A DNA stretch of 64,000 nucleotides from contig NZ_CP102826.1 of NCBI RefSeq assembly GCF_025643595.1, positions 62,001 to 126,000 on the forward strand, given 5' to 3'. Position 1 is the stretch's first letter, and each line of letters opens with the position of its first letter. Positions 23,295 to 31,682 of this stretch are shown piece by piece. This DNA is from Saccharopolyspora rosea (GTDB taxonomy: Bacteria > Actinomycetota > Actinomycetes > Mycobacteriales > Pseudonocardiaceae). The notes under the pieces were generated by a model. That model was given only the letters and a program-made list of their open reading frames with translations. It did no database searches and was not told the origin of the DNA. Made by a program: the position numbers and the translations under genes.

Positions 23295-24188
23295 ATGACC
23301 GACAAGGCGCCGCAGAGGTTCACCGACCTGTTCACCGAGAAGTTGTCCGCGAAGCTGCCCGGCAAGCTCGCCGAACGCGCCGAGCGCGGACCGGTGGTGA
23401 CCGTCGTCAAGCTGCACGGCGTCATCACCCCCCAGCCGTCCCCGGTGAGTCGCCCGACGATCTCGTTGCAGACCGTGGAGTCCGCGCTGACCAGGGCCTT
23501 CGGGCACGACCGGCTGAGCGCGGTGGCGCTGTCGATCAACTCGCCCGGCGGCGCGCCCACGCAGTCGGCGCTGGTCGCCGACCGCATCCGCGCCCTGGCC
23601 GAGGAGAAGGGGGTCCCGGTCCTGGCGTTCTGCGAGGACGTGGCGGCCTCGGGCGGCTACTGGCTGGCCTGCGCGGCCGACGAGATCTACGCGCACGGCA
23701 CGTCGATGGTCGGTTCGGTGGGCGTGGTCAGCGCCGGCTTCGGCCTCACCGGCCTGCTGGAAAAGCTCGGCGTCGAGCGCCGGGTGCACAGCGCTGGCGA
23801 CCGCAAGGTGCGCCTCGACCCGTTCGCCCCGGAGAAGGACGACGACGTGCAGTGGCTGCGCGGGATGCAGGACGAGCTGCACGAGCAGTTCCGCGAGTGG
23901 GTCCGCAAGCGCCGCGGCGCCCGGCTCGCGGCCGAGGACACCGAACTGTTCTCCGGTGAGGTCTGGACCGGGGTCAAGGCCGAGCAGCTCGGGCTGGTCG
24001 ACGGTCTGGGATCGGTCCGCGAGATCGTCAAGCGCAAGTTCCCGGACAGCCACCTGGTCACCGTGGAACCCCGCAAGCCGCTGCTGGCCAAGCTCGGCAT
24101 GGGGTCCTCGGTCCGCGGCGGCGACCCGTTCAACGCCGTTCTCGACACCCTCGAACAGCGCGCGATGTGGTCGCGCTTCGGGCTCTGA
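23295..24188 (+). CDS. S49 (SohB/SppA-like) serine peptidase
   Basis: 297 aa. Signal-peptide-peptidase fold with a Ser/Lys dyad: Ser119 in EDVAASGGYWLACAADEI and Lys171 in HSAGDRKVRLDPF. The oxyanion motif SINSPGGAPTQSA and the GSVGVVSAG segment are intact. No TM anchor is visible, so unlike E. coli SohB it may be cytosolic or membrane-peripheral. It sits 9 nt after the LytS kinase and before its regulator, with the same orientation, so it may be co-transcribed with the kinase. Whether it acts on that sensor is unknown. Confidence 0.9.
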   Translation: MTDKAPQRFTDLFTEKLSAKLPGKLAERAERGPVVTVVKLHGVITPQPSPVSRPTISLQTVESALTRAFGHDRLSAVALSINSPGGAPTQSALVADRIRALAEEKGVPVLAFCEDVAASGGYWLACAADEIYAHGTSMVGSVGVVSAGFGLTGLLEKLGVERRVHSAGDRKVRLDPFAPEKDDDVQWLRGMQDELHEQFREWVRKRRGARLAAEDTELFSGEVWTGVKAEQLGLVDGLGSVREIVKRKFPDSHLVTVEPRKPLLAKLGMGSSVRGGDPFNAVLDTLEQRAMWSRFGL

Positions 24189-24503
24189 CCGCCTCGCTCC
24201 GCGCCGCGGCGGCCCGCACTCGGTCGAACACCGCGCGTAGTTGTTCTTGTTGCTATGCGTGGATGTTCGATTCCCGGCGCTGCTCTTTCCGGGCGTTTCC
24301 GCTGCTCTGTTCGGGCTAAATTCCGCGCTGCATCGCTCTTTTCCGTGCAGTGGGGGACCCGGTGTCCTTCGCGTTCCGTGAAGCCTTAACTTGGGTTGGG
24401 CGGCCGTGATTCATTTCACTCGCCGATCGGCGGGTCGCAGTGCACGGGAATCCGGCCCGATCATGGACAGTGCGCCCACGGCGCGGCAGGATGTGGCGTT
24501 GCA
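24189..24503 (+). other. 315-bp intergenic leader before the LytTR regulator
   Basis: Less GC-rich than its surroundings (for example TTGTTCTTGTTGCTATGCG). No ORF with a ribosome binding site and no clear hairpin terminator. It should hold the promoter of the LytTR regulator/symporter genes, which suggests these can be transcribed separately from the kinase-protease pair. Confidence 0.4.
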
Positions 24504-25331
24504 GTGACTACCCAGGAGAACTCCGCAGGTCTCGTCGTCCTGGCTGTCGACGACGAAGTGGCCGGTCTGGAGGAGATGAAGTACCTGCTCGGCAACAATC
24601 CGCGTGTCGAGCGGGTGTTGACCGCGTTCGACGCGGCGGAGGCGTTGCGCTTGCTGCGCAGCGATGATCCGGGGCTCAGCCGTCCGGAACCAGAAGAGTC
24701 CATTGTGGACGCAGTCTTCGCGGACGTGTCGATGCCCGGGCTGAGCGGGATGGAACTGGCGCGGGTGCTCACCGCGTTCCGGAACCCCCCGGCGTTGGTG
24801 TTCATCACCGGCCACGAGGAGAACGCGCTGGAGGCGTTCGAGGTCGGTGCGCTGGACTACATCATGAAACCGGCCGACTCCGGGCGCGTGGACCGCGCGC
24901 TGCGCACCGTGGAGAAGACCAAGCAGCAGCGCGCCGAAGCGGGGCGCGTGGTGGAGAGCGCGCCCGCCGAGGACGACGAGGTGATCCCGGTCGAGCTCGG
25001 CGGCACCACGAAGCTGATCCCGCGCTCCGAGGTGCGGTGGGTCGAGGCGCAGGGCGACTACGCGCGGCTGCACACCCAGGACGGTTCGCACCTGGTGCGG
25101 ATTCCCCTGGCACAGCTGGAAGAACGCTGGTCCGAGGCCGGTTTCCTGCGCATCCACCGGTCGTACCTGGTGTCGCTGCCGCTGGTCACCGAGCTGCGGA
25201 TGTCCTCGTCCGGGTACTCGGTGGTGCTCGGCGGCGGCCCGCAGAAGGAACTCCCCGTCAGCCGTCGGCACACCCGGGAGCTGAAGGACCGGTTGGTGCG
25301 CGCGCCGCGGCAGGGCTGGGGATCGCAGTGA
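24504..25331 (+). CDS. LytTR-family response regulator
   Basis: 275 aa. Receiver (about 8-130: VLAVDDEVAGLEEM, VFADVSMPGLSGMEL with the phospho-Asp, ITGHEENALEAF, DYIMKPA), an acidic linker, and a LytTR DNA-binding domain (about 165-270: VRWVEAQGDYARLHT, FLRIHRSYLVSLPLV, LPVSRRHTRELKDRL). GTG 24504 follows weak GGATGTGG. Likely activated by the LytS-like kinase at 21942 and regulating the adjoining symporter genes; paired CGTTC motifs at 27759-27779 are a possible target (inference). Confidence 0.92.
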   Translation: MTTQENSAGLVVLAVDDEVAGLEEMKYLLGNNPRVERVLTAFDAAEALRLLRSDDPGLSRPEPEESIVDAVFADVSMPGLSGMELARVLTAFRNPPALVFITGHEENALEAFEVGALDYIMKPADSGRVDRALRTVEKTKQQRAEAGRVVESAPAEDDEVIPVELGGTTKLIPRSEVRWVEAQGDYARLHTQDGSHLVRIPLAQLEERWSEAGFLRIHRSYLVSLPLVTELRMSSSGYSVVLGGGPQKELPVSRRHTRELKDRLVRAPRQGWGSQ

Positions 25332-25332
25332 C

Positions 25333-25734
25333 ATGAGCCCGGACGGCTTCGACCTGCGCAGGCTCGCGGAATCGCCGCGACCGCGCCGAAAGCGCGTGGT
25401 GCTCGCCGATCGCGGGCACACCCGGCGGGTGTCGCGCACCATCGCCGAACTGGAGGAGCAGACCAGCGTCGGCGAGATGCTGGTCCAGCAACTGGTGAAG
25501 GCGCAGCTGCGCAGCGCGCTGGTGACGACCGGGCTGGTCGCCGTGCTGCTGCTCGGTCTTCCCGCGCTGTTCTGGGCGGTGCCCGCGGCCGGACATGCCG
25601 AGGTGTGCGGAGTCCGGTTGGCGTGGTTGCTGCTGGGCGTCCTGGTCTACCCGTTCCTGGTGCTGGTCGGATTCCTGTGCACCCGCAACGCCGAACGGCA
25701 CGAACGGGACTTCATCCACATGGTGGAGCAGTAG
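25333..25734 (+). CDS. small two-TM membrane protein preceding symporter
   Basis: 133 aa starting 1 nt after the regulator's stop. A basic, helical N-terminus (about 60 aa, RRLAESPRPRRKRVVLADRG) is followed by two TM helices (LVTTGLVAVLLLGLPALFWAV and LAWLLLGVLVYPFLVLVGFL) and a charged tail. It occupies the same position as the DUF485 protein in front of the second symporter, so it is probably a divergent DUF485-like accessory subunit (inference from position and topology). Confidence 0.8.
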   Translation: MSPDGFDLRRLAESPRPRRKRVVLADRGHTRRVSRTIAELEEQTSVGEMLVQQLVKAQLRSALVTTGLVAVLLLGLPALFWAVPAAGHAEVCGVRLAWLLLGVLVYPFLVLVGFLCTRNAERHERDFIHMVEQ

Positions 25735-25794
25735 CCGCCGGCATTGGCATGATCACAACCGAATCACCCACCAACCCCCTGGAACACCCCTGAG

Positions 25795-27555
25795 ATGGTC
25801 GCGGAATCCTGGTCCCTGGTCGGCATCGCGCTGATCGTCGTGGCCACGCTCGGCATCGGCTTCTGGGGATCCCGCGCGGCCCGCACCACATCGGACTTCT
25901 CCGCGGCGCGCCAACTGGTTCCGGCGGAGCGCAACGCAGCCGCGATCTCCGGGGAGTACCTGTCCGCCGCGTCGTTCCTGGGCGTGGCGGGACTGGTGCT
26001 CAAGGACGGCGTCGACGCGCTGTGGTACCCGATCGGTTTCGCCGCCGGATATCTCGCGTTGATGCTGTTCGTCGCCGCGCCGATGCGCCGCTCGGGCGCC
26101 TACACGCTGCCGGACTTCGCCGAGGCGCGGCTGGATTCGCTGGGGCTGCGCTGGTTGTGCGCGGTGCTGACGTTGCTGATCGGCTGGCTGTACCTGGTCC
26201 CGCAGTTGCAGGGCGCCGGGCTGACGCTCGCGGCGATCATCGGGTTCCCGTACTGGATCGGCGTCGTCGCGGTCGTGGTCATCGTGCTGGTGAGCGTGCT
26301 GTCCGGGGGCATGCGGGCGATGACGCTGGTGCAGGCGTTCCAGTACTGGGTGAAGCTGTTCGCCATCACGTTGCCCGCGTTCGGGCTGTTCATGCTGTTC
26401 CTCGCCGGCGGGAGCGCGCACCACCGGCAGGCGCTGCGCGACCCGCACCCGCCCGCGTTCCGGCACGACACCACGGTGCACGTGGAGATCGACGTGCGGA
26501 TGCGGGTGAGCGAACCGGTGTGGTTGAGCGACGCGCACGGCGCGGTCTACCTGCGGCCGGGCGTCTACCCGGTCGCCGCGGGATCCGAGCTGCACTTCCC
26601 GGCGGGGGCGCCGGTTCCGGTGGTCGCCGACGGCGAGCCGGACAACGACAGCTGGCTGACCCCGCAGAACAAGGGCCTCGCGGGGCTGCTGGAGACGTAC
26701 TCGGTGATCATCGCGACGTTCCTGGGCACGATGGGCCTGCCGCACGTGCTCGCGCGCTTCTACACCAACCCGAGCGGGCACAGCGCGCGGCGCACCACGT
26801 TGTACGTGCTGGCGATGCTCGGCGCGTTCTACCTGTTCCCGACGGTTTTCGGCCTGCTGTCCCGGCTTTTCGTGCCGTACCTGCTGGTGACCGGCGAGAC
26901 CGACGCGGCGGTGCTGCTGCTGCCGCAGGCGATGCTGGGCGACAACTGGGTCGGCGGCGTGCTCGCCCTGGTCACCGCGGCGGGGGCGTTCGCGGCGTTC
27001 CTGTCCACCTCGTCCGGGCTGGTGGTGAACACCGCCGGCGTGCTGTCCACGGACGTGCTGCGCGGCCGGTCCGTGGACTTCCGGCTGGTCACCGTGCTGG
27101 CGTGCGTGGTGCCGACGCTGCTCGCGCTGCCCGCGGACCACCAGGACATCGCGCGCAGCGTCGGCCTGGCGTTCGCGCTGGCGGCCTCGACGTTCTGCCC
27201 GGTGCTGGTGCTCGGGATCTGGTGGCGCGGGCTGACCGCACCGGGTGCGGCGGCGGGCATGCTCGTCGGCGGTGGGGGCGTGCTGCTGGCGGCGGCGGTG
27301 CACGATTTCGTCCCGGAAGACGTGCTCACCTGGTGGGCGGCGCTGATCAGGCAACCGGCGCTGGTGACCGTGCCGCTCGCGTTCGCCGTGGCGGTGGCGG
27401 TGAGCCGGGCGACGCGCAGTCGGATCCCGCCCGGCGTCGGCCGGGTGATGCTGCGGTTGCACGCCCCGGACCGGTTGGGGTTCATCGACGACCGGCTCGC
27501 CCGCCCGGTGTCCGAGCCGACCGCTGAGCCGCGTCGCGGACGACACGAACGCTGA
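25795..27555 (+). CDS. sodium:solute symporter, cation acetate symporter type (copy 1)
   Basis: 586 aa, about 13 TM helices. Uptake of a short-chain monocarboxylate (acetate, propionate, pyruvate or glycolate) with Na+ or H+. Family marks: TTSDFSAARQLVPAERNAAAISGEYLSAASFLGV (split by position), FLGTMGLPHVLARFYTNP, and VLALVTAAGAFAAFLSTSSGLV. Odd feature: a soluble insertion of about 90 residues between TM6 and TM7 (RHDTTVHVEIDVRMRVSEPV to EPDNDSWLTPQNK), larger than in copy 2. ATG 25795; the 60-nt gap from the preceding gene contains no terminator, so it is probably in one operon with the regulator. Confidence 0.92.
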   Translation: MVAESWSLVGIALIVVATLGIGFWGSRAARTTSDFSAARQLVPAERNAAAISGEYLSAASFLGVAGLVLKDGVDALWYPIGFAAGYLALMLFVAAPMRRSGAYTLPDFAEARLDSLGLRWLCAVLTLLIGWLYLVPQLQGAGLTLAAIIGFPYWIGVVAVVVIVLVSVLSGGMRAMTLVQAFQYWVKLFAITLPAFGLFMLFLAGGSAHHRQALRDPHPPAFRHDTTVHVEIDVRMRVSEPVWLSDAHGAVYLRPGVYPVAAGSELHFPAGAPVPVVADGEPDNDSWLTPQNKGLAGLLETYSVIIATFLGTMGLPHVLARFYTNPSGHSARRTTLYVLAMLGAFYLFPTVFGLLSRLFVPYLLVTGETDAAVLLLPQAMLGDNWVGGVLALVTAAGAFAAFLSTSSGLVVNTAGVLSTDVLRGRSVDFRLVTVLACVVPTLLALPADHQDIARSVGLAFALAASTFCPVLVLGIWWRGLTAPGAAAGMLVGGGGVLLAAAVHDFVPEDVLTWWAALIRQPALVTVPLAFAVAVAVSRATRSRIPPGVGRVMLRLHAPDRLGFIDDRLARPVSEPTAEPRRGRHER

Positions 27556-27758
27556 GCAACAGTTACTGAGCGTGTCTACTGATCCATTCGGGTGAGAATT
27601 GTCCGAAGTGGACAACGCACGGTGTTGTTTTCCGAAAAATCAATCCGCTGCACGGGTGAAAATCCTGGCGGGGGTCACAATTCGATACCTCCTCTCGGTG
27701 GCCCGGCCTTCATTCGATCGTTAGCTCCAGTACGCCCAACGGACCTTCACAGCGGTGT

Positions 27759-27779
27759 CCGTTCTACGTAGCGTTCCCG
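27759..27779 (+). promoter_or_regulatory. possible LytTR-type direct repeat
   Basis: CCGTTCTAC and GCGTTCCCG, start-to-start spacing 12 bp, about 70 bp before the DUF485 gene. Paired CCGTTC-like repeats resemble AlgR/LytTR-type sites. In the same 294-bp gap a TTGTCC-N5-GGACAA inverted repeat is also present (near 27599-27615). Speculative assignment. Confidence 0.25.
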
Positions 27780-27849
27780 CGTTGTACTGATCTGAACGGG
27801 TTTCCGGTCGCGCTGCGTGGCCGGACCCTTTTCCTGTGGGAGGAGCACC

Positions 27850-28200
27850 GTGAGCACCACGGACCAAAGCGGGTCCGGGTCCGGTATCGACGCCGAAACC
27901 TGGGCCACTGCGCAGAGCAGCCCCGAATTCGCCGAATTGCGGCGCCGACTTCGCACCTTCGTCTTCCCGGTATCGGTGCTTTTCCTTGCCTGGTACCTGG
28001 TCTACGTGCTGCTCGCCGACTACGCGCACGGCTTCATGAGCACCAAGCTGGTCGGCAACATCAACGTCGCCCTCGTGCTCGGTCTGCTGCAGTTCGTATC
28101 GACCTTCGCGATCACCACGTGGTACGTGCGCTTCGCCAACCGGCGCCTCGACCCGGTGGCCGAGCAGATCCGGGAGACCGTGGAAGGAGGCAGCGAGTGA
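27850..28200 (+). CDS. DUF485 membrane protein (symporter accessory)
   Basis: 116 aa, GTG 27850 with GGGAGGAGC upstream. A typical DUF485 protein (YjcH-like): soluble N-terminus ending SPEFAELRRRLRTFVFP, TM1 (VSVLFLAWYLVYVLLADYA), the conserved link FMSTKLVGNINVALVLGLLQF with TM2, and a short C-terminal WYVRFANRRLDPVAEQIRE. In E. coli the equivalent gene yjcH precedes actP. The stop overlaps the symporter start by 4 nt (GTGA), so they are translationally coupled. Confidence 0.94.
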   Translation: MSTTDQSGSGSGIDAETWATAQSSPEFAELRRRLRTFVFPVSVLFLAWYLVYVLLADYAHGFMSTKLVGNINVALVLGLLQFVSTFAITTWYVRFANRRLDPVAEQIRETVEGGSE

Positions 28201-29819
28201 TCGCCGCACTGGCGCCGATGGCAGCGGAAGGCGCTGACACCGCGCAGAACCGCTGGCTCAACATCGGCATCTTCGCCGTGTTCGTCGCGATCACCCTGGT
28301 GATCGTGTTCCGCGCGAGCCGGACCACCAAGACCGCGTCGGACTACTACGCGGCCGGACACGCCTTCACCGGCCCGCAGAACGGCATCGCGATCTCCGGC
28401 GACTACCTGTCCGCGGCGTCCTTCCTGGGCGTCACGGGGGCCATCGCGGTGTACGGCTACGACGGCTTCCTGTACTCCATCGGGTTCCTGGTGGCCTGGC
28501 TGGTCGCGCTGCTGCTGGTCGCCGAACTGCTGCGCAACACCGGTCGCTACACGATGGCCGACGTGCTCAGCTTCCGGATGCGGGAGCGTCCGGTGCGCAC
28601 CGCCGCGTCACTGTCCACATTGGCCGTCACGTTCTTCTACCTGCTGGCCCAGATGGCCGGTGCGGGCGGCCTGATCGCCCTGCTGCTGGGCATCACCGGC
28701 AAGGGCGGGCAGGCCATCGTGATCTTCGTGGTCGGCGCGTTGATGATCCTGTACGTGCTGGTCGGCGGTATGCGCGGCACGACCTGGGTGCAGATCATCA
28801 AGGCCGCGCTGCTGATCGCGGGCACGTTCGTGATGACCGTCTGGGTGCTGGGCCTCTACGGCTTCAACCTGTCGGAGCTGCTGGGTTCGGCCGCCGACTC
28901 GGTCGGGCAGAAGGTGCTCAACCCCGGTGCGCAGTACGGCAAGACCGGCACCAGCAAGCTGGACTTCATCTCGCTGGGCGTCGCCCTCGTGCTCGGCACC
29001 GCCGGTCTGCCGCACGTGCTGATGCGCTTCTACACCGTGCCCACGGCCAAGGAGGCGCGCCGCTCGGTGGTCTGGGCGGTCTGGCTGGTCGGGCTGTTCT
29101 ACCTGTTCACGCTGGTGCTCGGGTACGCGGCCGGGGCGCTGGTCGGACCGACGGCGATCAAGGCCGCGCCCGGCGGGGTGAACTCGGCGGCGCCGCTGCT
29201 GGCGCTGCAGGTCGGCGGGCCGCTGCTGCTCGGGTTCATCTCCGCGGTGGCGTTCGCGACGATCCTCGCGGTGGTCGCGGGGCTGACCATCACGGCGTCG
29301 GCGTCCTTCGCGCACGACATCTACGCCAACGTGATCAAGAAGGGTACGGTCGACGACAAGCAGCAGGAGGTGAAGGTCGCCCGGATCACGGCGGTGGTGA
29401 TCGGCGTGGTGTCCATCCTGGGCGGCATCGCGGCCAACGGGCAGAACGTCGCGTTCCTGGTGGCGCTGGCGTTCGCGGTCGCCGCCTCGGCGAACCTGCC
29501 GACCCTGCTGTACTCGCTGTTCTGGAAGCGGTTCAACACCACCGGTGCGCTGTGGAGCATCTACGGCGGTCTGGCGGTGACGCTCGCGCTGATCGTGTTC
29601 TCGCCCGCGGTGTCCGGTGACAAGGAAGCCATGTTCCCGTCCCTGGACTTCGCGCTGTTCCCGTTGAAGAACCCGGGGCTGGTGTCGATCCCGGTGTCGT
29701 TCCTGCTGGGGTACCTGGGCACGGTGCTGAGCAAGGACTCCGCCGACGCGGCCAAGTACGCCGAGATGGAGGTCCGGGCGCTGACCGGCGCCGGCGCCGA
29801 GAAGGCCACCGAGCACTGA
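28197..29819 (+). CDS. actP: cation/acetate symporter ActP/MctC type (copy 2)
   Basis: 540 aa, about 13 TM helices, SSS family. Marks: ASDYYAAGHAFTGPQNGIAI, SGDYLSAASFLGVTGAIAVY, the sodium-site region LGTAGLPHVLMRFYTVPTAKE, and AFATILAVVAGLTITASASF followed by AHDIYANVIKKG, which are characteristic of ActP/MctC-type acetate/propionate/pyruvate carriers. GTG 28197 has a perfect GGAAGGAGG. It lacks the large external insertion of copy 1, so the two transporters probably differ in substrate or affinity. It ends at a strong terminator. Confidence 0.95.
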   Translation: MIAALAPMAAEGADTAQNRWLNIGIFAVFVAITLVIVFRASRTTKTASDYYAAGHAFTGPQNGIAISGDYLSAASFLGVTGAIAVYGYDGFLYSIGFLVAWLVALLLVAELLRNTGRYTMADVLSFRMRERPVRTAASLSTLAVTFFYLLAQMAGAGGLIALLLGITGKGGQAIVIFVVGALMILYVLVGGMRGTTWVQIIKAALLIAGTFVMTVWVLGLYGFNLSELLGSAADSVGQKVLNPGAQYGKTGTSKLDFISLGVALVLGTAGLPHVLMRFYTVPTAKEARRSVVWAVWLVGLFYLFTLVLGYAAGALVGPTAIKAAPGGVNSAAPLLALQVGGPLLLGFISAVAFATILAVVAGLTITASASFAHDIYANVIKKGTVDDKQQEVKVARITAVVIGVVSILGGIAANGQNVAFLVALAFAVAASANLPTLLYSLFWKRFNTTGALWSIYGGLAVTLALIVFSPAVSGDKEAMFPSLDFALFPLKNPGLVSIPVSFLLGYLGTVLSKDSADAAKYAEMEVRALTGAGAEKATEH

Positions 29820-29836
29820 GCAACCCCTCTCCATCC

Positions 29837-29874
29837 GAGCGCCCCGTTCGGTCCCCGGGCCGAGCGGGGCGCTC
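29837..29874. terminator. bidirectional terminator between actP and a convergent gene
   Basis: 15-bp stem GAGCGCCCCGTTCGG / CCGAGCGGGGCGCTC (one GU/AC wobble) with an 8-nt loop, 18 nt after the actP stop and 11 nt before the stop of the convergent gene. Confidence 0.85.
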
Positions 29875-29884
29875 GCGCGTGGAC

Positions 29885-30097
29885 TCACACCGCGAGGAGC
29901 TCGTTGGCCTCGGCGGCGAAGTGCACTTCCCAGAAGTCGTTGTCCACCCGCGACGCGGTGCTGACCGTGAGCAGCTCCAGGACGAGCGGATCCGCCATCC
30001 GCACGAAACCGGCGAAGCGCGGCAGGCCGGTTTCGCCGGGGACGGCCACATGGCCCCAGTCGCCGCCGTCAGGCCAGCGCAGGATTGCCCGGGACAC
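29885..30097 (-). CDS. small conserved protein of unknown function (70 aa)
   Basis: Predicted peptide begins VSRAILRWPDGGDWGHVAVP and continues with FAGFVRMADPLVLELL and VDNDFWEVHFAAEANELLAV. It is soluble, acidic, Trp-rich and likely a small beta/alpha fold. GTG 30097 has AAGGGGG 6 nt upstream; the ATG at 30115 overlaps that ribosome binding site and is unlikely. Not recognised. It ends at the shared terminator with actP. Confidence 0.7.
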   Translation of the reverse strand: MSRAILRWPDGGDWGHVAVPGETGLPRFAGFVRMADPLVLELLTVSTASRVDNDFWEVHFAAEANELLAV

Positions 30098-30264
30098 GTC
30101 GTTCCCCCTTTCCATTTCAACGGCTGAATCGAACAAGACCACTGTCGCACGGATTAATCGGGGAAAGTCGCGCTCCGTGGCATGACCGACCGAAAGCGTG
30201 ATCGACTGCGAGGTCGGTTCGGGTCTTACGCGGACTCCACCGGGGGCGTGGCAGCATCGGGTTC

Positions 30265-30624
30265 GTGACTACTCCAGTACCCGGTCATCAGGTGCCCGGC
30301 GTGCAGCCCGAGGAGCTGCCGACCGAACTGCCGGACGGCAGCGTGCTGCTCGACGTCCGGGAGCACGAGGAATGGCGGGCCGGCCACGCCCCGGGAGCGG
30401 TGCACATCCCGATGAGCGAGATCGTGCAGCGGCTCGACGACATCCCCGAGGCCGACCAGCTCTACGTCGTCTGCCGCTCCGGCGGGCGGTCGGCGAAGGT
30501 CACCGCGTACCTCAACGCCAACGGCTGGGACGCGGTCAACGTCGAGCGCGGCATGAACGGCTGGGCCGCCACCGGCCGCCCGCTGGTGTCCGACGACCCG
30601 AGCGGCGAACCGTACGTGCTGTGA
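30265..30624 (+). CDS. rhodanese-domain protein
   Basis: 119-aa single rhodanese domain: LLDVREHEEWRAGHAPGAVH (Asp and Arg of the fold) and the active-site loop YVVCRSGGRSAKV with the catalytic Cys in a six-residue loop, followed by GMNGWAATGRP. Transfers or carries a persulfide sulfur; the donor and acceptor are unknown. Its stop overlaps the next gene's GTG (GTGA). Confidence 0.94.
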   Translation: MTTPVPGHQVPGVQPEELPTELPDGSVLLDVREHEEWRAGHAPGAVHIPMSEIVQRLDDIPEADQLYVVCRSGGRSAKVTAYLNANGWDAVNVERGMNGWAATGRPLVSDDPSGEPYVL

Positions 30625-31538
30625 CCCACGGCCCCGCGGGACGACGACCGCTGGTGGAGTGGGAGGCCACCCCGCCGGGCGGACCGCGCCCAGTGCGCCC
30701 CCGGCGCCGACCTCGCCGCTACACCGGTCCGCCCGCCTACCCGGCCGTGCCCCGGTGGGGCTTCCCGATGCTGGCCTGGCGGTGGCCGTTGGCGCTGCCC
30801 GCGCAGCGGCGGGTCGACCCCGGGGAGCGCGCGGAAGCGGTGGCCGCGACGGCGTTGCCCGCGCTGTGGGTCACCGCAGGGCTCGGCCTGGTCGCCGGGT
30901 TCGCCGAGTTCTGGCGGTACCTGCTCCTGCTGCGCAGCCGCGACTCGGCGCTCGGCAGGATGACGCTGGCGATCTCCGACGCCCTGGTCGGCACGACCGG
31001 CGTGATCCTCCTGCTGCTCGGGCTGTTCACCGGCGTGGTCGTCGTGCTGTGGGCGCTGCGGGCGCGGCAGGCCGCGGCCGAGACCCTCGGCGTGCGCAAC
31101 GCGCGTCCCGACTGGCAGGTGGTCGCCGGGGTCCTCGTGCCCGGGCTGAACCTGTTCGTCCCCGGCTCGGCGCTGGCCGAGCTGGAGCACACCGCGCTCG
31201 TGGCCGAGGGGGCGCGGGAACGCGGCGCGCGTCCCCGGCCGTCGGTGCTCGTCCGGCTGTGGTGGGCCGCGTGGATCGCGAACCTGCTGCTCGGCTGGAC
31301 GGCGTTCGCGTGGCGCTTCCGCACCGGTGTGCAGGCGATGGCCGACGGGGTCGTGCTGCACGTGTGGAACGACCTGGTCGTCGCCCTCCTCGCGGTCCTG
31401 ACCGCGCTGGTCGTCCGGTACCTGATGCGGTTGCTCGTACCGCTGGACCCCACCGAGCTCAAGCGGCTGCGGGTGCTGGCCACCCGAGGTGCCCCGCCGC
31501 CGTCGAAGGCGCCCCGCCCGGCGGACGCCGCGCGCTGA
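30621..31538 (+). CDS. DUF4328 membrane protein
   Basis: 305 aa, GTG 30621 overlapping the rhodanese stop. Pro/Arg-rich N-terminal 80 residues, then about six TM helices. Landmarks: VTAGLGLVAGFAEFWRYLLL, LRARQAAAETLGVRNARPDW and GVLVPGLNLFVPGSALAELE, the last matching the DUF4328 signature. A disordered Pro/Ala tail ends at a dispersed repeat (31539). Function unknown; coupled to the rhodanese, which might hint at sulfur transport (inference, weak). Confidence 0.82.
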   Translation: MTHGPAGRRPLVEWEATPPGGPRPVRPRRRPRRYTGPPAYPAVPRWGFPMLAWRWPLALPAQRRVDPGERAEAVAATALPALWVTAGLGLVAGFAEFWRYLLLLRSRDSALGRMTLAISDALVGTTGVILLLLGLFTGVVVVLWALRARQAAAETLGVRNARPDWQVVAGVLVPGLNLFVPGSALAELEHTALVAEGARERGARPRPSVLVRLWWAAWIANLLLGWTAFAWRFRTGVQAMADGVVLHVWNDLVVALLAVLTALVVRYLMRLLVPLDPTELKRLRVLATRGAPPPSKAPRPADAAR

Positions 31539-31600
31539 GAGCCTGTCTTTGAACTCGTTTTGGGTGGCGGTGCCGGTGGCGGAACCTCATGAGGCCGCCC
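31539..31600. repeat. interspersed repeat copy A
   Basis: Starts directly after the TGA of the DUF4328 gene: GAGCCTGTCTTTGAACTCG, TTTTGGGTGGCGGTGCCGG, TGGCGGAACCTCATGAGG. Near-identical (in reverse complement) to the right end of the copy ending at 55966 and to 60764. Only one end is present here. Confidence 0.8.
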
Positions 31601-31682
31601 CGCGGGTGATGCCGGACACCGCGCGTACGGGTTCGGTCACATCTGACGGATCGCGCGGCCCCGCGCCCGCATAATCGGCCGC

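Noticed and set aside
25753..27615. 620-aa open frame on the minus strand opposite the symporter, and similar very long frames elsewhere (e.g. 49295-50737, 21531-24053)
   Set aside because: His/Arg/Gly/Pro-rich composition, no ribosome binding site, no recognisable domain; mirror frames of strong GC-rich genes.
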